A DNA stretch of 64,000 nt from Botrytis cinerea B05.10 (lineage: Eukaryota > Ascomycota > Leotiomycetes > Helotiales > Sclerotiniaceae): contig NC_037317.1 in assembly GCF_000143535.2 (NCBI RefSeq), positions 2,046,001-2,110,000 on the forward strand, in the 5' to 3' direction. Below are positions 49,497 through 59,808 of the stretch, in pieces. The translations under genes were made by a program, and so were the position numbers. The stretch's first letter is position 1. Each line of letters starts with the position of its first letter. The notes under the pieces were generated by a model. That model saw only the letters and a list, made by a program, of their open reading frames with translations. It was not told the DNA's origin and ran no database searches.

Positions 49497-50325
49497 CTAA
49501 GCACGGAACTTGGCACCGATGGATCTCTTGGTGGTAGCTGCGGTAGCATTACCGGCAGCAGCGGCAGATTGAGTTCCAGCCATTTGGAAAGCGGCGACAC
49601 CACCGAAAGGACCAGCGCCCGATGGGTTAGCAAGCTTGACCAAGCAGACATTCTCTTGACCACCGACGGATCCAGTGCAGGACATGCCTGCTGGCATGGA
49701 GACGGCGATGGGGTAGTCCTCGTTGACGTTCTTGGCACGCTTGACGATACCCATGTTGACGAGAGATCTCATGACGAGGGAACGTTGCTTGGGTGCGGCG
49801 ATGTTACCCTTGGTACCTGGTACTTGAGTAGTAACCTTGGCTTGGGTACCTTGGGAGAAGGCACCGGTACCAGTTGGGTCGACGATGGCGGAGTATGGTC
49901 CAGCTCCATCAGTGGTGACGATGTGGATAGTTCCACTAAGCTGACCTCCGTCGGAAACTTGAGGAAGGGTGGAACCGGAAGCAGCCATGACAGCAGTCAT
50001 GTCAGCCATGGTGTTGGCACCAGCCTTTGTCTTTCCAAGACCATCGGTAGCGGCGTTCTTGCTGTTGAAGACAGTGGTGTCGACCTCAGTTTGCTTGTTG
50101 GTTCCGGCACCAGGGATGACGGCACCTTGGATACCGAGACCAGTGGTGTTTCCTCCCATGTCACCAGTCTGTAGTAATGAGTTAGTATGAATAATCGAAA
50201 GTGGAGATGATGAAATAAGAATCATCCGATGAGGAGGAATGAGATAGATTACTAACCATGACTGCGATCTTGCCATGGGCGGCAACGAGAGGGATGATAG
50301 CGGCGACGGCGATAGTATAACGCAT
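49497..50325 (-). CDS. Egh16-like secreted protein (Gas/MAS/CAS family)
   Basis: Two exons, 50325-50257 and 50168-49497, with an 88-nt phase-0 intron (GTTAGT donor, CTACAG acceptor), encode 246 residues. The signal peptide is MRYTIAVAAIIPLVAA, and cleavage after Ala16 leaves His17-Gly as the mature N-terminus. The body has the family pattern: Gly-rich TGDMGGNTTGLGIQGAVIPG at the exon junction, VVSDGG/GTIHIVTTDGAGPYSAIVD, and near the C-terminus a Cys pair (MSCTGSVGGQENVC) with ANPSGAGPFGG. Homologues were first found as appressorium-expressed proteins in cereal-infecting fungi. They are secreted; their biochemical function is not established, and some family members contribute to host penetration. 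The single-gene, intron-containing model agrees with the family length. Without the short first exon, the signal peptide would be missed. Confidence 0.9.
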
Positions 50326-52708
50326 ATTTGCTGATTTGGGTTGGTTGGTTGGTTTTTAAAGAGTTATTGTTAATTAAAGATTTAAGATGTATAAAGCGGG
50401 ATACTAGTCAATAGTATGCGGCTGGAAATGAAAGATAATTGGAAGATTGAAAGAAACTGAAAAACTGTTGATGCTGAGGAGAGAATTGTAAACGGAGGGA
50501 TATTCGGTTCCTTTAATACTTTCTCAATCATACGCAAATCGACTCCAAAGTACTATGATCAGACCAATTTCCATGCCACGGGAGAGAGTATCCATAAGAA
50601 ACCTGCCAAGAGCAGTCCAAAGTTCCATGCTGGACTCAATGCGAAGAGAAGGAGGACAATGGGAAGTGATGCGAAGTCTGTGCTCAACCTCCGTTCCTGA
50701 TGCACAGAGCTTATCCGACATATTGTGGATACAAACAATCAAAGGCTTAACTATCTTGTCAACATAGCAGCAAAATAGTGGAGTAATTGCCACGACCGGA
50801 CGACAGACAACTCGCACTAGATAAAAAGGTCTAAACTCTCTGCCATTGTAGTGTCGAAGTCCTGATATCCAGGTAAGGTGGACCACCAGCGGACGCACGA
50901 GACAGATTGCGGAGAAGGCATCCGGGAAGTACGATAGTTCCAGACTGATGATTTGAATCTCGAGGGCTATCGAAACAGGAAATGTTTTCGCCTAGAAAAG
51001 TTCGCATCGGAGTCTGTATACTTCTTCTTGGCAGATGTAGTCAAACAGGGTCGGGTTTCTTCATATGGTCTTGTCTGTGCACGTTTCCAAAGCCACACTC
51101 AACTGAAGGGGCAAAAACTCATATGGCTAAGGCTGATTTCATTTGAGACGTCCAAAACATTGTGTTGGTTTGAAATATTGTCACTAGATCAACTTCAATC
51201 GAAGTAAAGGCTGGAGAAAGGACTGCAAGTTTTGAAGTCACACCCTTGCAAGTTTACACGCTTAATGATCAAAACTTGTCAGAATCATCAATAACCTTGT
51301 TGCATCCAGCATACCACAACTCTTGAAGAGTCATGCAACCTGAAATACAGCACTGAATTATGTGAGAAGAGAAGTTGCTTTGAACTGGACTCTGAATACC
51401 GGAGGCGGCCCGTCGTGTTGCCCCCTTTCCAGCACAGTGGCTTCCAAAAATAGCGTTGATGTCGAATTAAGCTTGTTGAATGTTGCCAATCGACCAATCA
51501 GTCTTTGCTATGGCGATCAACGTGGAGTTCCGATGGAGCATGGAGAACGGCCTGGAATTTAGCCATGACTCTGTGAGTTTGGGTGAAAGAAAAAAAAAAA
51601 AAAATGCTTTGCCGGTATCTGATACTTGGGACCCTTGAAGCAATCATGTAATTGCACATTGTAGATCTTTTCGGTATTCAAACAACAGACCTCCCACCAC
51701 TGGTCGAAGCTTTCAAAACCTGAATCTCATCAAGTTGCAAACGCTCCAAAGAAGCTAATTTGTGTTTAAAATTGTGTCAAGGTCCAAGGACCACGCCGCA
51801 CTGATAGGTCGGGAGATCTTATTTGACACCGCTTTACCAACCTTTGCAAAAAATTCGGGAGGGGGGGCTCATCCCTCTTGTCTAGCAATTGTTTTGTGTT
51901 TTGTTTGGTCTGAAATCAATGCAAATAAATCATCGGCAATGTTCATGGTGTGTCATGTGGGAAAGGGAGAAACAGAAAGTCTTGACGGCAATGATCACGT
52001 GCCAGCATGGCTTAGTCAAAGAACCATGCTTGATTTGGTCATAGTCAATGTCCTAAAGATTCGACTGGCGTTTCAGAACATGAGCTTCGGATGGAAATGG
52101 ATGAATGCTCGGATAGTATTGCCTTCCGTAATGCATCCGCCTGGGTGCGGTGTCCGTAACGTTTTATCGTGCTTTGTGCCTTGTGCCTTGTGCATTGTGC
52201 ATTGTGACGAGAGACTGACTGTACCCCGGCGTGTCCGACACCGAATTTCTGTGCTTCACAGATGTGCTATGCTTAAAAATATGTGGAGAAATGGAATGGC
52301 TGGTAGAGAAGGTGATGAGGTTTGGTTAGCTTTGGATCAACAGCCGCTTCTTCCCCCCATCATGCTATCAACTTTGTATTGTGTGTCCAGATGGCTGGTC
52401 ACTGTCATCATCAGAATTGCTATCTCTTCCAAGTTCAAACGAAGTTCATAGCAAACAAACCCACTCTGTGTCTCCTGAGTTCCAATTTCCAAAACGTTTC
52501 AAAGGCAGCACACACAGGACTGATTCAATGGGGCTTGTTTGGCGACAAGGATCGAGTTTGTGCGGTAAGAACTTCCTCACATTCTCTCACCATGTCACAC
52601 ATCGATCAGGTTTCCACCTATATAAACACTTTCAGCATATATGGGCTTGATATATCAATCAGAACTCCGTATTGCATTAAATCCTGGTCCAATCCAAGTC
52701 CACTCTAT
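50326..52708. other. Intergenic (2.4 kb) with an unsupported 229-codon frame
   Basis: The Egh16-like promoter occupies the first few hundred bases. A + strand frame at 51762-52451 is long (229 codons) but begins with GTG, has no domain and has an odd Cys/Met/Arg/Trp-rich composition; I do not call it. A 124-codon - strand frame at 50524-50898 likewise starts with GTG. 14-A run near 51591-51604 and TTGTGCC/TTGTGCA repeats near 52173-52206. Confidence 0.5.
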
Positions 52709-53698
52709 TCATTCACGGACACACATCAATGAATCTTCTCCAAAGATCTCAGATATACTACATTCTTCTTTGAGCATGCCACCAATCCATACCCGGCCAC
52801 TTTCAACAGTTGGTGCCCCAAATTTTACCACTGTACATCCTCTCACTTTGGCGGCGGACCAAAGAATCCCTTCTCTCTTTTCTTGTTGAAGTCGTCGAAG
52901 CCTCCACGATTCTTCTCTCGATAGAACGATCTCGTTGTCTCTCTCTTTCCTATCATCAGAACGAAAATCTCTAGCACCAATCCTGGGAAGTGCAGCAAAC
53001 TCAGACAAAAAGAATGCAGATAACTTCTCGACCAGAGGACCTTTCAGGATCAATGTACCAAATATGCCATTTCCGCGCATTTTATGCCGTAGTAATTTCT
53101 CTTGGGATGTTGCTTCATCTCCTTCTAACAAGACATTATCTCTTAGCAATAGCCTTTTTTTCATATCCTTTCCTATTGACCAAATTTCGTTTCGCCCACT
53201 CCATGCTCTTAAATCCCAATTTTCCCCTCTTGCAGTTCTCCCAGCTGAGACCCAATCTAGCAAGCAAAGAGATCCCCCTTCTTGGAGATTGAACGTTTGT
53301 GATTGCTCGTATACACTTTCCGCGAAAGGTTGAACCGGATCGGGTAGTAAACAAACAGAAGCACCATCCTCAATGGTAACTTGCAAAGTTTGACGTGTGA
53401 TAACATCACGTGTTGGTGATTTGAAGATTTTGGTATGACCTTGTGTAACGATACTCAACTTTGCATTTGGGTTGACGTCTATCTTGAGATGAACTTGATC
53501 CCCACCGACAAGACCTCCACCGTATGACAAGAGGAAGACCAAGACGCTCTTTTGTTCAGCTGAAGGGGACGGGGATATCAATTTTAGTGGGTATTGAAAA
53601 GTCATTGTCGATAAGGCGGAGATTGAATGAGGTAGTAGGTGAACAACCAAAAGCCCCTCGCCTGGAGCAGACGATGAAGGGGGGAAAGGAGACAGCAT
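52709..53698 (-). CDS. ureD: Urease accessory protein UreD
   Basis: Single exon, 329 residues, starting at the ATG at 53698. The UreD hallmark YGGGLVGGDQV is at residues ~59-69, followed by QGHTKIFKSP and LLPDPVQPFAES, which are conserved in UreD/UreH proteins. The C-terminus keeps the VRGCTVVKFGAP segment. UreD binds the urease apoprotein and, with UreF and UreG, allows delivery of nickel and carbamylation of the active-site lysine; without it urease is inactive. Fungal urease is cytosolic, and there is no targeting signal here. The urease structural gene and the other accessory genes are not in this window, as usual for fungi. Confidence 0.95.
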   Translation of the reverse strand: MLSPFPPSSSAPGEGLLVVHLLPHSISALSTMTFQYPLKLISPSPSAEQKSVLVFLLSYGGGLVGGDQVHLKIDVNPNAKLSIVTQGHTKIFKSPTRDVITRQTLQVTIEDGASVCLLPDPVQPFAESVYEQSQTFNLQEGGSLCLLDWVSAGRTARGENWDLRAWSGRNEIWSIGKDMKKRLLLRDNVLLEGDEATSQEKLLRHKMRGNGIFGTLILKGPLVEKLSAFFLSEFAALPRIGARDFRSDDRKERDNEIVLSREESWRLRRLQQEKREGILWSAAKVRGCTVVKFGAPTVESGRVWIGGMLKEECSISEIFGEDSLMCVRE

Positions 53699-54304
53699 GC
53701 TGAGATTGAGAGCTCAAGCAAAGATTTGGTGAAGGACAAAAGGTATAGTAGAAGGGTAGAAGGAGTGTGTATGCTATCGTATCATTTTAGAAGCGGGAGA
53801 AGTGGGAGAGCTGATGGATGGATAATTCTGGATAGTCTTGACTCAGTCCTCGTAGAAAGCAAAGCATCCTTCAAACGGAACACAGAGAGAGTAACAAGTA
53901 ATGAATGTACAAATCTACAACTGTATTATTATCTTTTTCGACAAGCAAACGATTTCTCATAATATTGGCCCCATTCAAGTGGAGAGAAGATAAGGCAAGA
54001 CAAGACAAGACAAGACAAGACAAGACAAGACAAGACAAGGTAGAGCAAGCGGGAGCTGGATGCATACATGGAAACAGGCTGTAACCGCAGGCTGTAACCG
54101 TACCTACATGCTGGAGATGCTTGAAAATAGGCGTTGTAAGCCTTAAAAAAGCTGAGTGGCGCTAAATCCAATCAAAAACGTTCAAACGCGACGTTCAGTT
54201 AATTCTCGCGATACGTCAACATTAAATCACAACTTACAACCAAACGCGCCATATCACTCCAAATCATTCTTTAAATTTCAATCAAATGCGCAATTGATGC
54301 GCTG
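53699..54304. promoter_or_regulatory. Divergent promoter of ureD and the cohesin gene
   Basis: 606 bases between two divergent start codons. It contains a CAAGA pentamer array (53996-54040) and a duplicated CAGGCTGTAACCG word at about 54076-54100. No confident TATA element on either side. Short upstream ATGs before 54305 (such as the one at 54286) are followed at once by stops. Confidence 0.55.
53996..54040. repeat. (CAAGA)8 microsatellite
   Basis: Eight perfect CAAGA units plus a degenerate ninth. Confidence 0.85.
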
Positions 54305-57300
54305 ATGAATACTCAACGATTGCCACTCATGGAGATCGAAAATGATGTGTCAAGTACACCCGTCGTGCCTGGTAGAAGGAAATCAGGACGCGCCGTAAAA
54401 GCACCCGAGAAATTCGTTCCAGATTTACCGTCGTCTGCAGTTCGTTCCACCAACGCCAAGAGGAAGAGGTCCGACGAAGAAGCAGAAGATGACGCGTCAG
54501 AGGAAGAAGAAGTAGAGGCAGAAGAAGAGGATGAGGACGATGAATTAGAGGAAGAAAGTGCGGGGGAGGAAGAATTGAAAGAAGCTCGAAGGAAAGCCAG
54601 AACTTCCAAGAAACCGGCAGCAAAGAAACCCAAAATTAATGGCACAGCTTCGCATGCGAGAGCACCTGCTGTAAGATTGCCAAATCGACCCAAGAAAGCA
54701 AAGACAGTCGTCGTAGCAGATGAGGATGCTGAAGGACTCTATGGTATGCGCCATGAGCAATTTTGATCCTCCTAATGGGCCATACTGACTTGTTTTGTAG
54801 CTGATGTTTATACGAGTGGGCGACCATCCGATGAGGTTGTTTCTACCTTCCTGGAAAAATATGCACAAAACGGCCCTGCGGCTGTGGCAGAATTGATAAA
54901 TTTTGTATTGAAGAGTGCTGGCTGTGATCTTCTTGTCACTGAGGATGATATTAACGACGCAGATAATGTTAATGGGAAGATTACAGATCTTCAAGAAGAA
55001 CACCAGGCAGTAAGTTTTGGCACATTTTTGGGGTTTAATTATGCTGATTTACGTGGCAGCAAAATATATCCGATTATCCATTAATCTCACGAGCGAAGAA
55101 TAGCCATGCCTTTCGTACCTCTTTCCTCGATTTTTTCGACTCTTTAAATAAAACAATGAATGCATCTGGAGCACTTTATGATGAGGACGAACCATTAATA
55201 GAAAGTATATTTCATTGGATGGCTTCCATGTCGTCTTCCAACCTACGACCTTTCAGACATACTGCAACTGCCGTTGCTTTAACTATTGCCACCTCTACCT
55301 GTCAAATCGCGAAGGAACAAATCGAAATTGCTGCGAGAACATTGCGTCAACTCGAAGGAGAAAAGAAAAACAAACGACCCAACAAAGGTAGACTTGCAGA
55401 CTTTGAGAGGAAGGTTCGGGAAGGAGAAGGCAAGAAGGAGATTTTAGAAGAACGATTGAAGGATATTTTCGATACAATTTGGGTGCACAGATATCGAGAT
55501 GTTGACCCGAAAATTCGGACAGAATGTATTGAAGCACTAGGACTTTGGATTCATACACTACCTGGTTATTGGTTCGATGGACAATATCTACGATACTTGG
55601 GATGGATGCTTACAGACTCGGCTTCAACAATGCGACTCGAAGTGGTCAAACAACTGGAAAGAATTTTGAAGAATTCTAGCAATGTTTCAAGAATGGGTAC
55701 ATTCATCGAAAGGTTTAGACCTCGTATTATCGAAATCGCCACGAGAGATTCGGATGCTGCTGTTCGGTCAAATGCAGTTGATTTGGTTGATATACTTCGA
55801 AAAGGAGGAATGCTAGAACCAGATGATATTGATGTCATTGGAAAACTTATATTCGACTCGGAACCTAAAGTGCGCAAAGCTGTTGTTGCATTTTTCGTTG
55901 AGAACGTTAAAGACGTTTTCGATGAAAAAATTGAGCAATTGGGTGGAGAAGATGCCTTGGAGGAAATTTTGACAGTCGACGATGATGATTACGATTCGCC
56001 TCGTGCTAGTTGGATTAAACTCAAGTGTCTTGCAGAGGTTTTACAAAATTATGACATTTCTGACGAGGATGAGATGCCAAGTCAAGTAGATCAAGCGACC
56101 ATCGAGCATTATTTAGATCTTTCCGGTGGAGAGTCAAGATTTACCCTTGCGGCTCATGCATTATACGAAAAGATGCCGGAGCTCAAAGAATGGGAAGTTT
56201 TGGCTGGCTACCTACTTCACGATCACTCTTCTAACCCCAAAGGCAAGGGAACCAACCGAGCATTAAAGGAATGTTTTAAACCAGAAGAAACCGAAGAAAT
56301 TATACTGTTAGAGACGTTGAATGCAGTGGTCAAGCTTAATCTAAACCAACTCAGCGAGCCAGAAAAATCACGAGATAAAAACAAGAAGAGAAATGCTAGA
56401 GCCGAATCGGCAGAAATCAAAGAAACGACAGCCCGTCATTTAGCAGACATCATTCCAAGATTGCTCAAGAAGTTTGGAGCCCACCCAAAAACCGCAACTG
56501 CCGTCTTACGCTTGGAGCATTCTTTGAACCTTGGTGTCTTTCAAGAACTACGACAAGGTTCAACAGGATATGCTAAATTACTTGATGAGATCACTGCTCA
56601 GTTCAGTGGCCACGCTGACAAGAATGTTCTGACTGAAGCAAGTGCAGCAATATTGCACGCACGAAGTTATGAAGAGTTTGAAGATGTCACAGAAAGCAAA
56701 CTCCAAACATTATGGGAGGATACCACGAATATACTTCAAAATATCAACAAAGCTGGCGAAATATCTGTCAGAGGAGATTTCACAGACTCAATTCTTGTAG
56801 AACTCTCAACCAATCTTTCAAAGATAGAAAAGCTCGCAAGTATTTCAAATTGTGTTGAAATTCTTGACGCCGAAGTTGATAGTCAAACCCCATCTCCTAT
56901 TAGCATCATTTTGGACGTCGTTGCAAGAGGCCAACTTGAGGAATCGAATCCAGATATTGATGCTCAAGAAGATGAAATTGTCATATCGGCTATTCGTTCG
57001 GCCATGTTTTATTTCATGTGGAAAGTACATTCGTTGACAAGATCAATTTCGTCAGGCGAAGAAATACCAGACACTGATATCGATTCCCTGAAAGATTGTC
57101 AAGAGACCTTCATTCAAAATCTCGTCGCCGCTTTATCTTCTCGAGGTACCCTTGATCCAGTCCGTTTGCTTGCGACTGGTACTCTTCTCGATCTTCACGT
57201 TTTATTTGCCACTCTGCGACCTCAAGCGACTGTCATTGGACAAAATGATCCCCAAAATCAATCCGAGAACCTCCAATCCCTTTTCAAGCAAATCTCTCCA

Positions 57301-57942
57301 GAAGCTCAAACTGAATTAACCTCCATCTTTGATCATGCCGAGAAACACTATGCGAAAAAGGCCAAGAAACGTTTAGAAGAACCGGATGATGATGAAGCTC
57401 CTGAAGATGAACCCGAAGACTCAGATGACGAAGATGAGGAAATCACAGAAAATGAACGCCAAAGTGAAACTTTCAAGGCCGAACAACAACTTTGTGAATT
57501 GACTGGAAAACTTATCTTGGCTATTCTCGCAAAAGTTATTGATGCCTCAGGACCTATGAAGGGGAAACTGCGTAAACGTATTGAGAGAAATAGAAACAGA
57601 TTGGGTCATAACTTCAAGGAAGTAGTTGCGTATCTTGATGAACCTAAGGAAAAGGTTAAGAAAAGTCATAAGAGTAAGGCTCAACAAGCAGCGGCGGAGG
57701 CAGCTGCACAGGCAAAGAAAGAGGCCATTAGGTTGGAATTAGAGGATGAAGAAGAAGAAGAGGAAGAAGACGATGATCCTTTCGCGGATGCCGAACCGGA
57801 AGAGGGATCGAGAGAAGATTTGAAGAGGAGAGAATTAATCGAGGATGTCAGTGGTGACGAAGAAGTCGAGGGAGAAGGAGATGCAGAAGAAAATGGTGAC
57901 GTGGCTGATGAGGATGAGGATGAAGATATGTTGGGTGATTGA
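54305..57942 (+). CDS. SCC3: Cohesin subunit Scc3/STAG (Irr1/Psc3)
   Basis: Three exons, 54305-54743, 54801-55009 and 55060-57942, with introns of 57 nt (phase 1) and 50 nt (phase 0), encode about 1176 residues. The stromalin conservative domain lies near residues 357-440: RYRDVDPKIRTECIEALGLW, then TLPGYWFDGQYLRYLGWMLTD. Upstream is the STAG N-terminal segment (NLRPFRHTATAVALTI), and helical repeats fill the middle. The N-terminal ~145 residues are disordered, with a basic patch and a long Glu/Asp tract. The C-terminus (residues ~1065-1176) is again Lys-rich then acidic. This subunit binds the kleisin Scc1 and is required for sister-chromatid cohesion in the nucleus. The start at 54305 is used because earlier ATGs run straight into stop codons; an in-frame Met nine codons later is possible. 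Confidence 0.95.
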
Positions 57943-58385
57943 GAGATCGATTGGGATATTTAATTGATTTATGACTCTTTTTTCTTAATTCTCATTCTTC
58001 CCCTCGACTTCTATCTCATTTCCCCCCTCCTTTCTTCCTCTTTCGAATATCTCATTTGCACTCGCGTTGCAGCGGCAAGAAATTACCCAGTATATCTGTC
58101 TGTCTGTCTTTCTGTCTATTTCTTGTATGTATGATAGTCATCTCTGGAAAATAGTCATTTTGTGCTTTTCGATCTGCATCAAGACGGATTCAATTCGATT
58201 CGATGTATGCTCTAGATAGAGGAGAGCGCTGGTGGCATGAAATTTCTTTGTATGTGTTTGAAGCTTATTTTTGCGGGTGGGTGGAGTGGAATTGGAGATT
58301 GGGATGGGATGGCGAGGGGTGGATAGGTGGTGGAAGGTGGAAGGTATGATGTTGAGTATGGATGTGGTTGGGGTGGATGAGATTT

Positions 58386-58422
58386 GCTCTGCTCTGCTGT
58401 GCTGTGCTGTGCTGTGCTGTGC
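58386..58422. repeat. (GTGCT)n microsatellite
   Basis: Five perfect GTGCT units after two CTCTG variants. Confidence 0.8.
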
Positions 58423-58671
58423 ATGGGTGCATAGATAGGTACTTGCAGTTGCAGTTGCATGTGTGTATGTGTTTAATGAATAGGAATCTTCTTTTCAAAT
58501 TGTAAAATTGTATTGGGATTTATGTGATGGATGATGGATGGTATGGTGACTAAGTGATGTTTTTTTGGTGATGTTTATCAAAACTGCGGCTATATTGGTT
58601 ACTGGTATAGTATAAGTTAAATCAACTAACTATTGAGTTCTTTCATGTAGGTTGGTTGATTCGGTAGATTG

Positions 58672-58696
58672 ATATTACTATTACTATTACTATTAC
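58672..58696. repeat. (TATTAC)4 microsatellite
   Basis: Four tandem TATTAC units. Confidence 0.8.
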
Positions 58697-58757
58697 TATC
58701 AACATCAATATCAAACATTTCTTTTCGGAGAAGACTCGATTTTAAATTACGAGTAAT

Positions 58758-58826
<69 letters not shown>
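58758..58826. repeat. (ATC)23 microsatellite
   Basis: 69 bases of perfect trinucleotide repeat, followed by a TTATTG hexamer run (58831-58848). It is the longest perfect microsatellite by copy number in the window. Confidence 0.92.
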
Positions 58827-59510
58827 GTCATTGTTATTGTTATTGTTATCCTCGTCATGTGTAATATATAGATAGCATGGTCGATGAGAAGGAGCTACAT
58901 GTCTAATACCTAATAACTTATACATCAAGATTCACATTTTGTATTACTTACGGATTACGATTAGCCTAGGTAGCCCCTCTTGATGGTAAGATTACATACT
59001 GATACTCATCCATATCATCATTCTCATTCTCATTCTGCAAACCCCCTATCTCCCATCCCAATCCAAATCCAAATCCCAATCCCCATCTCACAATCACCCC
59101 CCTCGCACACAATCGAAGAAACAGATTTCCACATTCGTGTGGAAGCCGGGCTGGTTGGGTTGGGTTGGTAGATAGATGGATATATAGGTAAGTGGATAAG
59201 TGGCTAGGCTATCAAGAATGAGACTTCTCGGCATATCTCTGATCGATCACTCGAAGGATACTCTTTTAATAGAATAGGGGATATGGGAAGTACCTAATAA
59301 ACCAAGTTCTCGAGGGAGTACATATACACATATATGCATCACTAGACAATTTTTCAACAATAAAACGACATCTTCTTTGTAGGGTTAAAATCCTTATGAT
59401 TTCAATCCTACTCTGAATTAAAATTAGAGGGAGCAGTAAAGCCGTACGTATGTAATAGATATGCTACCCCGTGCAGTATAATAGATTACAGACTTCTGTA
59501 AATGCCATTT

Positions 59511-59540
59511 CATTCCATTCCATTCCATTCCATTCCATTC
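59511..59540. repeat. (CATTC)6 microsatellite
   Basis: Six tandem CATTC units. Confidence 0.85.
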
Positions 59541-59808
59541 AATTTCCAATTTCAGATCTTGATAAAGCCCTCTCCAAACCGCCCGTCATTTGTTAATCCC
59601 GCAAGAAAGACAAAACGCCTCCAAGGTATCATATTCTCATGCCCATCCGTTCCCACCCACCGTACCCACTGTACCCATGAAACAAATTGGATTCGCTTTT
59701 CACTTCTTCTTTTATCAATATTCCATATCAAATCGGCTTTCCCGATACGAAACGGGGTATACGTCCAGCTTCTCCTATAAATCCATAACACCAATTCCAG
59801 ATTTCCAC

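Larger units (their letters stand above)
57943..59808. other. Convergent intergenic region rich in microsatellites
   Basis: No supported gene; lies between the 3' ends of the cohesin and Zn2Cys6 genes. Repeats: CTGT near 58098-58110, GTGCT (58386-58422), TATTAC (58672-58696), ATC (58758-58826), CATTC (59511-59540). Frames in this interval are translations of these repeats, including a poly-Asp frame on the - strand and a poly-Ser frame on the + strand. Confidence 0.65.

Noticed and set aside
49479..50174. 231-codon + strand frame opposite the Egh16-like gene
   Set aside because: Ser/Gly/Asp/Thr-rich mirror of a highly biased coding exon; the - strand gene has signal peptide, intron and family motifs.
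51762..52451. 229-codon + strand frame
   Set aside because: Begins with GTG, no domain, odd Cys/Met/Trp-rich composition, no promoter or intron support.
54313..54693. Ser-rich frame antisense to cohesin exon 1
   Set aside because: Complement of a Glu/Asp-coding tract; cohesin reading is certain.
58626..58928. Poly-Asp (-) and poly-Ser (+) frames
   Set aside because: Direct translation of the (ATC)23 microsatellite.
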